Source: Acidisoma sp. PAMC 29798 (lineage in GTDB: Bacteria; Pseudomonadota; Alphaproteobacteria; Acetobacterales; Acetobacteraceae). From it: a stretch of 64,000 bases of DNA. Shown here piece after piece: positions 43,731-52,027 of the stretch (position 1 is its first letter; every line of letters starts with the position of its first letter). The stretch is taken from positions 4,335,001 to 4,399,000 of the forward strand of contig NZ_CP126994.1 of NCBI RefSeq assembly GCF_030252425.1, written 5' to 3'. The position numbers and the translations under genes were made by a program. The notes below the pieces were generated by a model. The model did not search any database and had not been told where the DNA came from. It saw nothing but the letters and a program-made list of their open reading frames with translations.

Positions 43731-46450
43731 ACGCCATCACGCCCGTCCCGAAGTCCATCCTGATCGATGGTGAGACGGTCACGGCCGAGCCGGGTCCGGG
43801 TCAGTGCCTGCGCACCTTCCTGCGCGACCAGGGCGCCTTCGGGGTCAAGAAAGGGTGCGACCAAGGCGATTGCGGCGCCTGCACCGTCTGGCTCGACGGA
43901 CATCCAGTTCATTCCTGCATCACCCCGGCCGGGCGCGCGATGGGACATGCGGTCACCACCATTCGCGGCCTCGCCCCGCCGGGCGAGTTGCATCCCGTGC
44001 AGCAAGCCTTCCTGAACGCGCAGGCCTATCAATGCGGTTTCTGTACCGCCGGCATGATCATGACGGTGGCGACGTTCGATGATGCGCAGCGCGCTGATCT
44101 GCCGCGGAACCTCAAGGGCAATCTCTGTCGCTGCACCGGCTACCGGTCGATCGACGATGCGATTCATGGCCTGACTGAAGTTGAGACGGACACGGCCGGC
44201 AAGGCCTGCGGCACCAATTTGCCCAATCCCTTCGGACCCGGAATCGTCACCGGCCACGCCCATTACACGATGGATATCGCCCCGCCCGAGGGGCTGGTGC
44301 ATTTGAAGGTTCTGCGGTCACCGCATCCGCATGCGCGGATCACCGCCATCGGTCGCGACAAGGCCTTGGCGATACCCGGCGTGGTGGCAGTATTTACCTG
44401 GGAAGATGTGCCGCAACGCTTGTTCAGCACGGCAACGCATGAGGATCATCTGGTCGATCCCGACGACACCAAGGTCTTGGACAATGTCGTGCGTTTCGTC
44501 GGGCAGCGGATCGCGGCCGTGGTGGCTGAAACGGTCGCGGCGGCCGAGGAAGGTTGCCGCGCGCTGGATGTGAGTTACGAGATCCTGCCGGCAGTCTTCG
44601 ATCCCGAGGAGGCGATGGCGCCGGGCGCCCCGCAGATTCATGCCGAGCCAGGCGCGGAGCGCGACAATGTCTTCGCCGATATCCATGGCGAAGTCGGCAG
44701 CGTGGCAAAGGGCTTTGCCGAAGCGGACATCATTCACGAAAAAACCTATTCGACATCGCGGGTACAGCATTCGCATCTGGAAACGCATGGGTCCATCGCA
44801 TGGACCGGCGAGGATGGCCGGATGCATGTGCGCACGAGCACCCAGGCGCCGTTCATCGCCAAACAGAAGCTGTGCCATATCTTCGACTTGAAGCCGATGA
44901 AACTGCATGTCTTTACCGAGCGTGTCGGTGGTGGCTTCGGCGGTAAGCAGGAAATGCTGTCCGAGGATCTGTGCGTTCTCGCGACCATGAAGCTCGGTCG
45001 GCCGGTGAAGTGGGAGTTTACGCGCGAGGAGCAGTTCATCGGCGCCAGCACGCGCCATCAGATGACGACGCATGTGAAACTCGGCGCCAAGAGCGACGGC
45101 AAGCTGACCGCGATCGAGATCCGCGTCGTCTCCAACACCGGCGCCTATGGCGGCCATGGCAGCGAAACCCTGGGGGCATCCCTGGGCAGCCCGATGAGCG
45201 CCTATGTCTGCGCCAACAAGAAGGCCCAGGGCTTTGCGGTCTATACCAACATGGTCCCGGCCGGTGGCTTTCGCGGCTATGGCGCGTCCCAGAGCACCTT
45301 CGCCATCGAATGCGCAATCGACGATCTCGGCCGTAGCCTCGGCATCGACCCCTTTACGATCCGGCGCCGTAACATGATCGGACCCAATGACTGGATCCAA
45401 TCGGTGTGGGAGGAAACGGCGGATGTCGGCTTCGGCAGCTACGGGCTCGACCAATGCATGGATCTTGTCGAGGCGGCGCTCGCGGAAGACGGCGGTTTGC
45501 CGATGCCGGCTGGCGCGGATTGGGCCGAGGGCACTGGCGTCGCGCTTGCCATGCTCGATTGCGGACCGCCGACGGAGCATCGCTCAGGCGCCTTGATGGG
45601 CCTCAAAGGCGACGGCACCTATCATCTCGCGGTCGGATCGACCGAGATGGGCAATGGCTCCGTCACCTCGCACCGGCAGATTGCGGCGTCGGTGCTGGGG
45701 GCGCGTGCCGGGTCCATCGCCATCATCAATGCCGATACCGATCGCACGCCCTACGATACGGGAACCTTCGCGAGTACCGGCACTGTGGTGGCCGGTCAGG
45801 CCGTCAATCTGGCGGCCGTGGCGCTGCGGGACAATATCCTGAGTTTCGCGGCCCGGCATACGGGCACGGACCGCGAGGCCTGGGGCCTTGAAGCCGATGT
45901 CGCGGTGGCCGGCAACCACCGGATTCCTCTCACCGAGTTGCATGCCGCTGGCCGAGCTGTCGGCCATCGGTTCGAGGCGATGCGCAAAGCCTATCTGTCC
46001 CCACGCACGACCGCATTCAACGTGCAGGGCTTCCGCCTTGCGGTGAACCGGGTCACGGCGGAGATTCGAATCCTGCGCAGCGTTCATGCTGCGGATATCG
46101 GCACGCCGATCAATCCGATGCAGTGTCGGGGCCAAATCGACGGGGCCATCGCGATGGGCCTCGGCTGGGCGCTGACCGAGCAGATGCTGTATGACGATCA
46201 TGGAACGATGACCAATCCAGCGTTGCGCAACTACCGGATTCCCGCCTTCTCCGACACGCCGCGCACCGAGGTGATGTTCGCCAAGACGCATGACACGATC
46301 GGGCCGCTGGGCGCCAAATCCCAGGGTGAATGCGCGATCAACCCCGTGGCGCCGGCCATTTCCAACGCCTTGGCGGCGGCGACCGGGGTGCGCTTGGCGC
46401 ATCTGCCCTTCTTGGCAGATCGCATCTACAAAGATTTGCAGACCGCATGA
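43727..46450 (+). CDS. Molybdenum hydroxylase, fused 2Fe-2S and molybdopterin-binding subunit
   Basis: A 907-residue protein with the iron-sulfur and Mo domains on one chain. Plant-type 2Fe-2S cluster ligands are C44, C49, C52 and C64 (GCDQGDCGAC); the second cluster uses C103, C106, C134 and C136 (QCGFC and LCRC). From residue 165 on are the aldehyde oxidase/xanthine dehydrogenase Mo-binding domains with VGGGFGGKQ and MVPAGGFRGYGASQ. The catalytic Glu is in GAKSQGECAINP near the C-terminus. The domain order and length resemble Desulfovibrio aldehyde oxidoreductase, yet a separate FAD subunit is present. The substrate is probably an aldehyde or N-heterocycle. No XdhC-type maturase is encoded nearby. 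Confidence 0.92.
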   Translation: MNAITPVPKSILIDGETVTAEPGPGQCLRTFLRDQGAFGVKKGCDQGDCGACTVWLDGHPVHSCITPAGRAMGHAVTTIRGLAPPGELHPVQQAFLNAQAYQCGFCTAGMIMTVATFDDAQRADLPRNLKGNLCRCTGYRSIDDAIHGLTEVETDTAGKACGTNLPNPFGPGIVTGHAHYTMDIAPPEGLVHLKVLRSPHPHARITAIGRDKALAIPGVVAVFTWEDVPQRLFSTATHEDHLVDPDDTKVLDNVVRFVGQRIAAVVAETVAAAEEGCRALDVSYEILPAVFDPEEAMAPGAPQIHAEPGAERDNVFADIHGEVGSVAKGFAEADIIHEKTYSTSRVQHSHLETHGSIAWTGEDGRMHVRTSTQAPFIAKQKLCHIFDLKPMKLHVFTERVGGGFGGKQEMLSEDLCVLATMKLGRPVKWEFTREEQFIGASTRHQMTTHVKLGAKSDGKLTAIEIRVVSNTGAYGGHGSETLGASLGSPMSAYVCANKKAQGFAVYTNMVPAGGFRGYGASQSTFAIECAIDDLGRSLGIDPFTIRRRNMIGPNDWIQSVWEETADVGFGSYGLDQCMDLVEAALAEDGGLPMPAGADWAEGTGVALAMLDCGPPTEHRSGALMGLKGDGTYHLAVGSTEMGNGSVTSHRQIAASVLGARAGSIAIINADTDRTPYDTGTFASTGTVVAGQAVNLAAVALRDNILSFAARHTGTDREAWGLEADVAVAGNHRIPLTELHAAGRAVGHRFEAMRKAYLSPRTTAFNVQGFRLAVNRVTAEIRILRSVHAADIGTPINPMQCRGQIDGAIAMGLGWALTEQMLYDDHGTMTNPALRNYRIPAFSDTPRTEVMFAKTHDTIGPLGAKSQGECAINPVAPAISNALAAATGVRLAHLPFLADRIYKDLQTA

Positions 46451-47403
46451 TGGACGCGACCATGGCGGAGGCGACCGTCGTCACCCAGACCGGCGTGCGG
46501 CTGGACCGCACTGCCGAATTCGACATCTGGCAGAGCGAGACCAGCCGCATCATTGCAGGATTTCCCGGTTTCCTGAAGCAGACCGTGCTGCCGCCGAGCC
46601 CGCCGGCGCAGGATGACTGGGTCATTCTGCAGCGCTTCGCGGATTCGGTTTCGGCGATCCATTGGCTCAATTCGCCCGAGCGATTGGCGCGCCTGACCAC
46701 GGTGCAACCGTTGCTGAATGGACGCGCCGATGTTCATGTCGTGCGCGGGGCGGCCGAGGCGCCTGCGTCGCCCCCCGTTTCCGCCATCATCTCGACCCGC
46801 GTGAAACCCGGTTGCGAGGAGGCCTATCGGCGCTGGGAGCAAAGGATTGCCGTTGCGCAGTCTGCGGCTGTGGGCCTGCAAGGCTATCGGTTCGAGCCGC
46901 CGATCGCCGGTGTGCAGGATGATTGGCTGGCCATCCTGCGCTTCGACACGCAGGACAATTTGCAAGCCTGGCTGGATTCGCCGACGCGCAAGGCGATGGT
47001 GGCGGAGGCAGAGCCGCTTACGGAAGAGTTCCACTACCGCATCGCGCGTACCGGCTTCGATCAATGGTTTCCGGTTCCGCGTGAGGGGGAAAAGCCCCCC
47101 GCCATCTGGAAGCAGAACCTCATTGTTCTGTCGATGCTCTACCCCGTGGTGTTTCTGTTCGGCCACTTCGTGCAGATGCCGCTGCTCGTCACGGCCTGGG
47201 GTATCCCCTTCGCGATTGCCTTGCTGATCGGCAATGGCGCCAGCATCATCCTGCTGAACTGGCTGGTGCCCTGGACCAGTAACAGGTTCCTGTGGTGGTT
47301 GAGCCCAAAGGCCCGTTCCGGCCCACGCGTGGATGCCCTCGGCGCCGGCATCCTGGCCGGTGTCCTTGTCGTGTTGGCGCTGATCTTCTGGCGTCTGTTC
47401 TAG
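46447..47403 (+). CDS. Tandem antibiotic-biosynthesis-monooxygenase (ABM) domain membrane protein
   Basis: A 318-residue protein with two ABM-type ferredoxin-fold domains (about residues 8-95 and 105-200). The first contains RIIAGFPGFLKQTVLPP and the second VKPGCEEAYRRWEQRI. Three membrane helices follow (SMLYPVVFLFGHFVQMPLLV, then FAIALLIGNGASIILLNWLV, then ILAGVLVVLALIFWRLF). The ATG overlaps the Mo-subunit TGA (ATGATG), so it belongs to the same operon. Related ABM-membrane proteins exist in proteobacteria without a defined role. Quinone or heterocycle chemistry is conceivable given the neighbours, but this is inference. Confidence 0.85.
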   Translation: MMDATMAEATVVTQTGVRLDRTAEFDIWQSETSRIIAGFPGFLKQTVLPPSPPAQDDWVILQRFADSVSAIHWLNSPERLARLTTVQPLLNGRADVHVVRGAAEAPASPPVSAIISTRVKPGCEEAYRRWEQRIAVAQSAAVGLQGYRFEPPIAGVQDDWLAILRFDTQDNLQAWLDSPTRKAMVAEAEPLTEEFHYRIARTGFDQWFPVPREGEKPPAIWKQNLIVLSMLYPVVFLFGHFVQMPLLVTAWGIPFAIALLIGNGASIILLNWLVPWTSNRFLWWLSPKARSGPRVDALGAGILAGVLVVLALIFWRLF

Positions 47404-47415
47404 CGGGCAGCGCGG

Positions 47416-48060
47416 CTACGGGCTTTCGCGCTTTGTGCTGCCGCGCACGGTTTCGCTTCCGGTCATGATCGTGGCGCCACGGAGCAGCACGGCCGCGAGC
47501 GCCGCCTGGGAATTCATGCCGGTCTGCGCGAGAAGTTTTTTCATGCGCGTGCGGACGGTCCCGATCGGGAGCCGCCGGGTCTGCGAGAATTCGGACAGAT
47601 TGACACCGACGGCCAGGCATTCCGCCAAAGACGCATTCTGAGGCGAAAAGCCGAAGGCGAGTTTCGCCCAACCCTCGTCCAGCAGCATGGGTGCGCGAAG
47701 CTCCGCCACGCAGACGACGACCAGATCTTGCCCCGCAACAGGCTCAACCCGCAGGAGAGCGGTCACCTCGCCCTGCCGTGTGAGGAAGCGGATCAGTTCG
47801 GATTGCTTGGTCGTCGCGACGCGGGTGACCGTTTCGGTCAAGACGTGGGTGTCGCTTTTCCGGCGGATCACCAGCCGGCGGTCCTGCGACCGGTAAAACA
47901 TGCGCGCGACGCGGAGAAGGTCGTTTCCCGCGCGGTTGGAATCGAGGATCAGACACTCTGGGCTCAAGGTGAAGACAGGCACAGAAATGATATCCATTGC
48001 CACACGGGTCGCCGCGACGATTGAAGGTCCGTCCCGTATGGCCGTGTTCTCAAGCTGCAT
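47416..48060 (-). CDS. LuxR-type HTH regulator with PAS-like N-terminus
   Basis: A 214-residue regulator. The N-terminal 120 residues resemble a PAS-type sensor (VFTLSPECLILDSNRAGNDL). Residues 135-200 form a LuxR-type HTH with LAECLAVGVNLSEFSQTRRL followed by IGTVRTRMKKLLAQTGMNSQ. Its stop lies 12 bases from the convergent ABM gene, and the gene is divergent from the hydroxyproline epimerase, so it may regulate the epimerase, the Mo operon or both. Confidence 0.82.
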   Translation of the reverse strand: MQLENTAIRDGPSIVAATRVAMDIISVPVFTLSPECLILDSNRAGNDLLRVARMFYRSQDRRLVIRRKSDTHVLTETVTRVATTKQSELIRFLTRQGEVTALLRVEPVAGQDLVVVCVAELRAPMLLDEGWAKLAFGFSPQNASLAECLAVGVNLSEFSQTRRLPIGTVRTRMKKLLAQTGMNSQAALAAVLLRGATIMTGSETVRGSTKRESP

Positions 48061-48220
48061 GACGTTTTCCGCCTATTCATAGCCTGCCGCGCTTTGGGCG
48101 CGATGAGCGGTATCGCCGATGGCGAGATGCCTGAAGATTAAGGACTATTCGTAAAGGAAACACTGCGGAGGTAAAGGGAGAGTCGAAGACGAGGCTCCGG
48201 GTAGAAGGATATGTCCCAGA

Positions 48221-49234
48221 ATGACGGCAGCGACGGCCTTCCATACCTTTCAGTGCATTGACGGCCATACCTGCGGCAATCCGGTCCGGTTGGTTTCGGG
48301 CGGCGGCCCCTTGCTGCGCGGAACCAGCATGAGCGAGCGGCGGCAGGACTTTATGGCGCATCATGACTGGGTGCGCCGTGCGCTGATGTTCGAGCCGCGC
48401 GGACATGACGTGATGAGTGGCTCCATCCTCTATCCGCCGACGCGCGAGGACTGCGACATCGGGATTCTGTTCATCGAGGTGTCAGGCTGCCTGCCGATGT
48501 GCGGGCATGGCACCATCGGCACGGTCACCATGGCGATCGAAAACGGGCTGGTAACGCCGCGAGAGGAGGGGCGCCTGGTTCTGGACGCCCCGGCCGGCCG
48601 GGTGGTGGCGGAATACCGGCGTGACGGTCGTTTCGTGGACAGCGTTCGCATCCATAACGTGCCGTCGTACCTCGCGGCAGAGGGCGTGCGGATCGACGTG
48701 CCTGGGCTGGGCGCGCTTGTGGTCGATGTCGCCTATGGCGGGAATTTCTACGCCATCATCGACCCGCAGCGGAATTTTGCGGGCGTCGAGACCTTATCGG
48801 TGGGCGAGATCCAGCGCCTCAGCCCCATCGTGCGCCAACTGATGCAGGAGGCTGTGACGGTGGTGCATCCCGAGGACCCGACCATCAACGGCGTCAGCCA
48901 TGTGCAATGGACCGGCGCGCCGCGCGATAAGCGCGCGCACGGGCGCAACGCGGTCTTTTACGGCGACAAGGCGATCGATCGGTCGCCCTGCGGCACCGGC
49001 ACTTCGGCGCGCATGGCGCAGCTCGCGGCCAAGGGCCGGCTCAAGGTCGGGGATGAGTTCATCCACGAGAGCATCATCGGCAGCCTGTTCGAGGGCCGGG
49101 TCGAGAGCGCGGTGACGGTTGGCAATCAGAGCGGGATAAGGCCGAGCATCGCCGGCTGGGCGCGCATGCACGGCTACAACACCATCTTCGTCGATCCGCG
49201 CGATCCCTTCGCGCATGGGTTTCAGGTGATTTAG
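48221..49234 (+). CDS. 4-hydroxyproline 2-epimerase (proline racemase family)
   Basis: A 337-residue proline racemase superfamily enzyme. The two catalytic Cys are C94 in LPMCGHGTIGT and C257 in DRSPCGTGTSARM, so it should be a racemase/epimerase rather than the dehydratase type (Thr in place of the second Cys). HTCGNPVRLV near residue 15 is also typical. The likely reaction is trans-4-hydroxy-L-proline to cis-4-hydroxy-D-proline. The other hydroxyproline-degradation genes are not in view. The gene is divergent from the LuxR-type regulator. Confidence 0.9.
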   Translation: MTAATAFHTFQCIDGHTCGNPVRLVSGGGPLLRGTSMSERRQDFMAHHDWVRRALMFEPRGHDVMSGSILYPPTREDCDIGILFIEVSGCLPMCGHGTIGTVTMAIENGLVTPREEGRLVLDAPAGRVVAEYRRDGRFVDSVRIHNVPSYLAAEGVRIDVPGLGALVVDVAYGGNFYAIIDPQRNFAGVETLSVGEIQRLSPIVRQLMQEAVTVVHPEDPTINGVSHVQWTGAPRDKRAHGRNAVFYGDKAIDRSPCGTGTSARMAQLAAKGRLKVGDEFIHESIIGSLFEGRVESAVTVGNQSGIRPSIAGWARMHGYNTIFVDPRDPFAHGFQVI

Positions 49235-49253
49235 ATTAGGCCGGGGCCGAAAT

Positions 49254-50339
49254 TCAGGTCAAAAATCGTTCCATCCGCGCCACTTCAGACTCGAAGGCGC
49301 GGCGGAAATTCTCGCCCTTCGGGGCGGGGCCGACGAAACCGTGCTCCACCTTTACTGTCCCGTCCGCAATCGAAACATTGGCCCAGCCGATGACGCGGTC
49401 CCGCCACAGCATTGGCATGGCGTAATAGCCGAACTGGCGCAGGGGCGCCGGCGTATAGGCCTCGAACCGATAGGCCCAACCCCAGAGATGCTCGAAGCGG
49501 CGCCGGTCCCAGACAGTGGGATCGAAGGGCGCCAGAAAGCGCACGCGGGCGGGCTGATCGTCGGTCGCCACGACGTCGGTGACAGCGGGCCAGAGATAGC
49601 GTTCGCGGTCGATCTCACCGCTTTCCAATGCGCCGGAGGCGAGCAAGGTGTGGATCGCCGATCCCATAGGGCCGAGACCCGGCGCGCCCCGGCGCATCAG
49701 GGACAGCGTTCCCCGCAGGCTGACCTCCGAGATCGGGGCGAGGATGCCCGCCACCAGCAGAATGAGGCGCCGGATGCGCTCGTCCGCCGACAGGGGCTCC
49801 GGCGGCTCGGGCGCGGCGGCATAGGTGCGAATGCCCTCCTGCCGCCGAATGACCCGCAGCAAGCCGTGGTAATGCAGCTCGTGCAGCACCTGCGTTGTCG
49901 CTTTGGAGAACCCGCCCCAGGCATTGGTCGCGCGATCACGACCGAACACGGCTTCGAGGTCTTTCGGATGGGTGGTGGCGCGCGCCCGCACGAGGGTCAG
50001 AACCTCGGCGGCGAGGCCGGTCGGAGCATAGGCCTTGTCCGGATCGGTGCGATCAGGGCGCGGATGCAGCAGGCGCATCGTCTCGGGCGGCATGAAGCCA
50101 TAGGCATAGAGGAAGTCTTCCTCCAGGCCGAGCTTGCCGAAGCGTTGCTCCAGATCGCCGGCGCGATAGCCGCTGACACGCTGGCGCAGAATGAGATCCT
50201 GGGCGCGGGCAGGGGCGCGGATCGGGTCCGCCTGGACGAAGCCGAGCCTGGCGACGGCATCGGCGAGGGTCGTTGGCTTGAACAGCGAGGCTTGGAGCGC
50301 GCGCGCGCGGAGTGTGCCGATCGTGAGGGGAAGCGTCAT
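49254..50339 (-). CDS. HTH_42 family DNA glycosylase-like protein (AlkX/YcaQ type)
   Basis: A 361-residue winged-helix protein of the HTH_42 (formerly DUF1006) superfamily, whose characterised members are DNA glycosylases removing alkylated bases and unhooking interstrand crosslinks. The Q-phi-D catalytic motif of the AlkX/YcaQ branch is visible as QAD (36-38) in GFVQADPIRAPARAQD. LAPFDPTVWDRRRFEHLWG and VKVEHGFVGP are typical of the C-terminal half. The length fits. The gene is divergent from the tRNA-Gly gene. Confidence 0.87.
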   Translation of the reverse strand: MTLPLTIGTLRARALQASLFKPTTLADAVARLGFVQADPIRAPARAQDLILRQRVSGYRAGDLEQRFGKLGLEEDFLYAYGFMPPETMRLLHPRPDRTDPDKAYAPTGLAAEVLTLVRARATTHPKDLEAVFGRDRATNAWGGFSKATTQVLHELHYHGLLRVIRRQEGIRTYAAAPEPPEPLSADERIRRLILLVAGILAPISEVSLRGTLSLMRRGAPGLGPMGSAIHTLLASGALESGEIDRERYLWPAVTDVVATDDQPARVRFLAPFDPTVWDRRRFEHLWGWAYRFEAYTPAPLRQFGYYAMPMLWRDRVIGWANVSIADGTVKVEHGFVGPAPKGENFRRAFESEVARMERFLT

Positions 50340-50418
50340 GCGGGCCCGGTCAACCTCGGCGTCCTGCGACGCGGACTTGCGAAAGAGGGTCGTCGGGCGG
50401 TATCAACCTCTCCGGCGC

Positions 50419-50492
50419 GCGGGCGTAGCATAGTGGTAATGCTCTAGCCTTCCAAGCTAGCTAGGAGGGTTCGATTCCCTTCGCCCGCTCCA
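50419..50492 (+). tRNA. tRNA-Gly (anticodon UCC)
   Basis: A full cloverleaf can be folded. Acceptor stem GCGGGCG pairs with CGCCCGC. The D-arm is GCATAGTGGTAATGC. The anticodon stem CTAGC/GCTAG encloses CTTCCAA with TCC at 50451-50453. The T-arm has TTCGATT, the discriminator base is T and CCA is encoded (50490-50492). The 3' part overlaps, on the opposite strand, the C-terminal coding region of a methyltransferase gene. Confidence 0.97.
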
Positions 50493-51331
50493 GCCGGCTT
50501 GCGATAGACCAACAGGCAATAGCGCATCGAATGCGTGCGGTAAGCGACCAACAGCCTCACTAGAGTCAGCGCGAAAATGCGGTTCTCGGCCGAGCGCTGC
50601 AACAGAAACCGCCGATAGCGGTCGTCGCTCACGATCTTCCCGGCGACCCGCTTCAGGCAGATCCACCAGGTCTTGCGGACCCGGTCGCTGATATCGGCCT
50701 GGCCCTGAATCTCGAATCCCGCATGCTCGGCCATCGCGGCGTAATCAGCTTCGTCCCCCATGCTCGGAAGCCTGCCCTCGCGACAGATCGGCTCCAGCAA
50801 ATGCCGCACTTCCCATGGCCGCGGATCGGTTTTGGACAGCCAGGCATAGACGCCGAGAAGTCCGCCAGGCCGCAGGGTGCGGAAGGCCTCATCGAAAAAG
50901 CGCTGCTTGTCCGGCATATGCTCGGAACTCTCGATCGAATAGGCGCGGTCGAAGCAGGCGTCGGGCAGGCCGTTCGTGAGCCAGTCCTGCACGCGAATAT
51001 CCACGCCCGGCACAGGTTTGGTGGCGGCATAGGCGGCTTGGGCGGCCGAGACGGTGAAGCCGGTCATGCGCACGTCCCGCGTCTGCGCCAGATAGCGCGC
51101 CGTCGCGCCATAGCCGCAGCCGATATCCATGACATCCAGATCAGGTGCCAGATTCAGATGATCGGCGAGGAATTCGATCAGCGCGACCGCTGCCTCGGGC
51201 GGTGTCTCGCGTCCGGTCACCCAATAGCCGTGATGGACATGGTCGCCCCAGATCTCGCGATAGAAGGCGTCGAGATCGTCGTAATGGGCCGCGACGGCGG
51301 CGGTGGTCTGGACAGTCTTGGGATGGATCAT
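50444..51331 (-). CDS. SAM-dependent methyltransferase (tocopherol-methyltransferase-like), 3' end antisense to tRNA-Gly
   Basis: A class I methyltransferase of up to 295 residues. The SAM loop is VMDIGCGYGATARYLAQ (about residue 67), with YSIESSEHMPDKQRFFDEA and LRPGGLLGVYAW later. The fold resembles small-molecule methylases such as gamma-tocopherol or sarcosine/dimethylglycine methyltransferases and CFA-synthase relatives. No stop occurs before the tRNA gene, so the last ~16 residues (AGEGNRTLLASLEG) are the antisense translation of tRNA-Gly, ending at a TAG inside it. The start overlaps the preceding methyltransferase stop by 4 bases (ATGA), making a coupled pair. Confidence 0.82.
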   Translation of the reverse strand: MIHPKTVQTTAAVAAHYDDLDAFYREIWGDHVHHGYWVTGRETPPEAAVALIEFLADHLNLAPDLDVMDIGCGYGATARYLAQTRDVRMTGFTVSAAQAAYAATKPVPGVDIRVQDWLTNGLPDACFDRAYSIESSEHMPDKQRFFDEAFRTLRPGGLLGVYAWLSKTDPRPWEVRHLLEPICREGRLPSMGDEADYAAMAEHAGFEIQGQADISDRVRKTWWICLKRVAGKIVSDDRYRRFLLQRSAENRIFALTLVRLLVAYRTHSMRYCLLVYRKPAGAGEGNRTLLASLEG

Positions 51332-51990
51332 TTCAACCGCCCGACACAGTAGCGAAAGGCCATGCGCCAGCGGATGGTGGCAGGCACCCCGGCCTCGGTG
51401 GTCAGCCGCGCCCAGTCCGCGCGGCGAAAGCTGCGGGCGATGGAGACGGTGCCGTCATACCGCACGATGCGGTGCCAGCCCATCAGCCTAGCGAGCAGCC
51501 GGAAGCCGTAATAGGGGAAGGCGTGGCGGTGAAGGTCTGCGATGAACCAGCCGGCACGGGCGTGGCGTTCCATCCAACGCAGGAAATCCACCACCTGGCC
51601 GTCGGTCAGATGATGGGTGAATTGCGAACTGACGATGAAGTCCGGCGCCGGATCGGGGGCATAGGCAAAAACGTCGCCGATGCGCCAGGCGATGCCCATG
51701 TCGGGCGGCGTCGCGAGGCCGGCGGCAATAGAGCTGCGGGGATTGAGGTCGATGCCTTCCAGCATCGGCCGGAAGCCGCGCCCGATCGCCCAGCCGTGGA
51801 TGGCGCGCAGCAGATCGCCGTGGCCGGAGGCCACGTCAAGGATCGATATCGTGGCCCCGGGCGGATAGCCGCGTGTCGCCTCATCCAGCCATCGCAATGT
51901 CGGGCGATGGGTAAATGTGACGCGGTTGACGGTTTCGAGGTCGGCCAGGCAACGGGCATAATCCGCAGCACTGACCGTCTCGTCATCCAT
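51328..51990 (-). CDS. SAM-dependent methyltransferase
   Basis: A class I methyltransferase, 220 residues from the ATG at 51990. The SAM loop is ILDVASGHGDLLRAIHGW, and DFIVSSQFTHHLTDGQVVDF marks the post-motif region. The reading frame is open upstream into the argG stop region, and the preceding residues ([13 protein letters not shown]) look like the start seen in related proteins, so a non-ATG start shortly upstream is possible. It sits between argG (37 bases) and the second methyltransferase (4-base overlap). The two may modify the same lipid or quinone-like metabolite, but no third biosynthetic gene is present. Confidence 0.8.
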   Translation of the reverse strand: MDDETVSAADYARCLADLETVNRVTFTHRPTLRWLDEATRGYPPGATISILDVASGHGDLLRAIHGWAIGRGFRPMLEGIDLNPRSSIAAGLATPPDMGIAWRIGDVFAYAPDPAPDFIVSSQFTHHLTDGQVVDFLRWMERHARAGWFIADLHRHAFPYYGFRLLARLMGWHRIVRYDGTVSIARSFRRADWARLTTEAGVPATIRWRMAFRYCVGRLK

Positions 51991-52027
51991 CAATTCGGCG
52001 GCGGTGCTCCGCCTGGACAGATCGATC

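Noticed and set aside
44318-45580. 420-codon minus-strand open frame inside the Mo subunit
   Set aside because: The plus strand carries the complete and motif-rich molybdenum hydroxylase; this frame has no family features.
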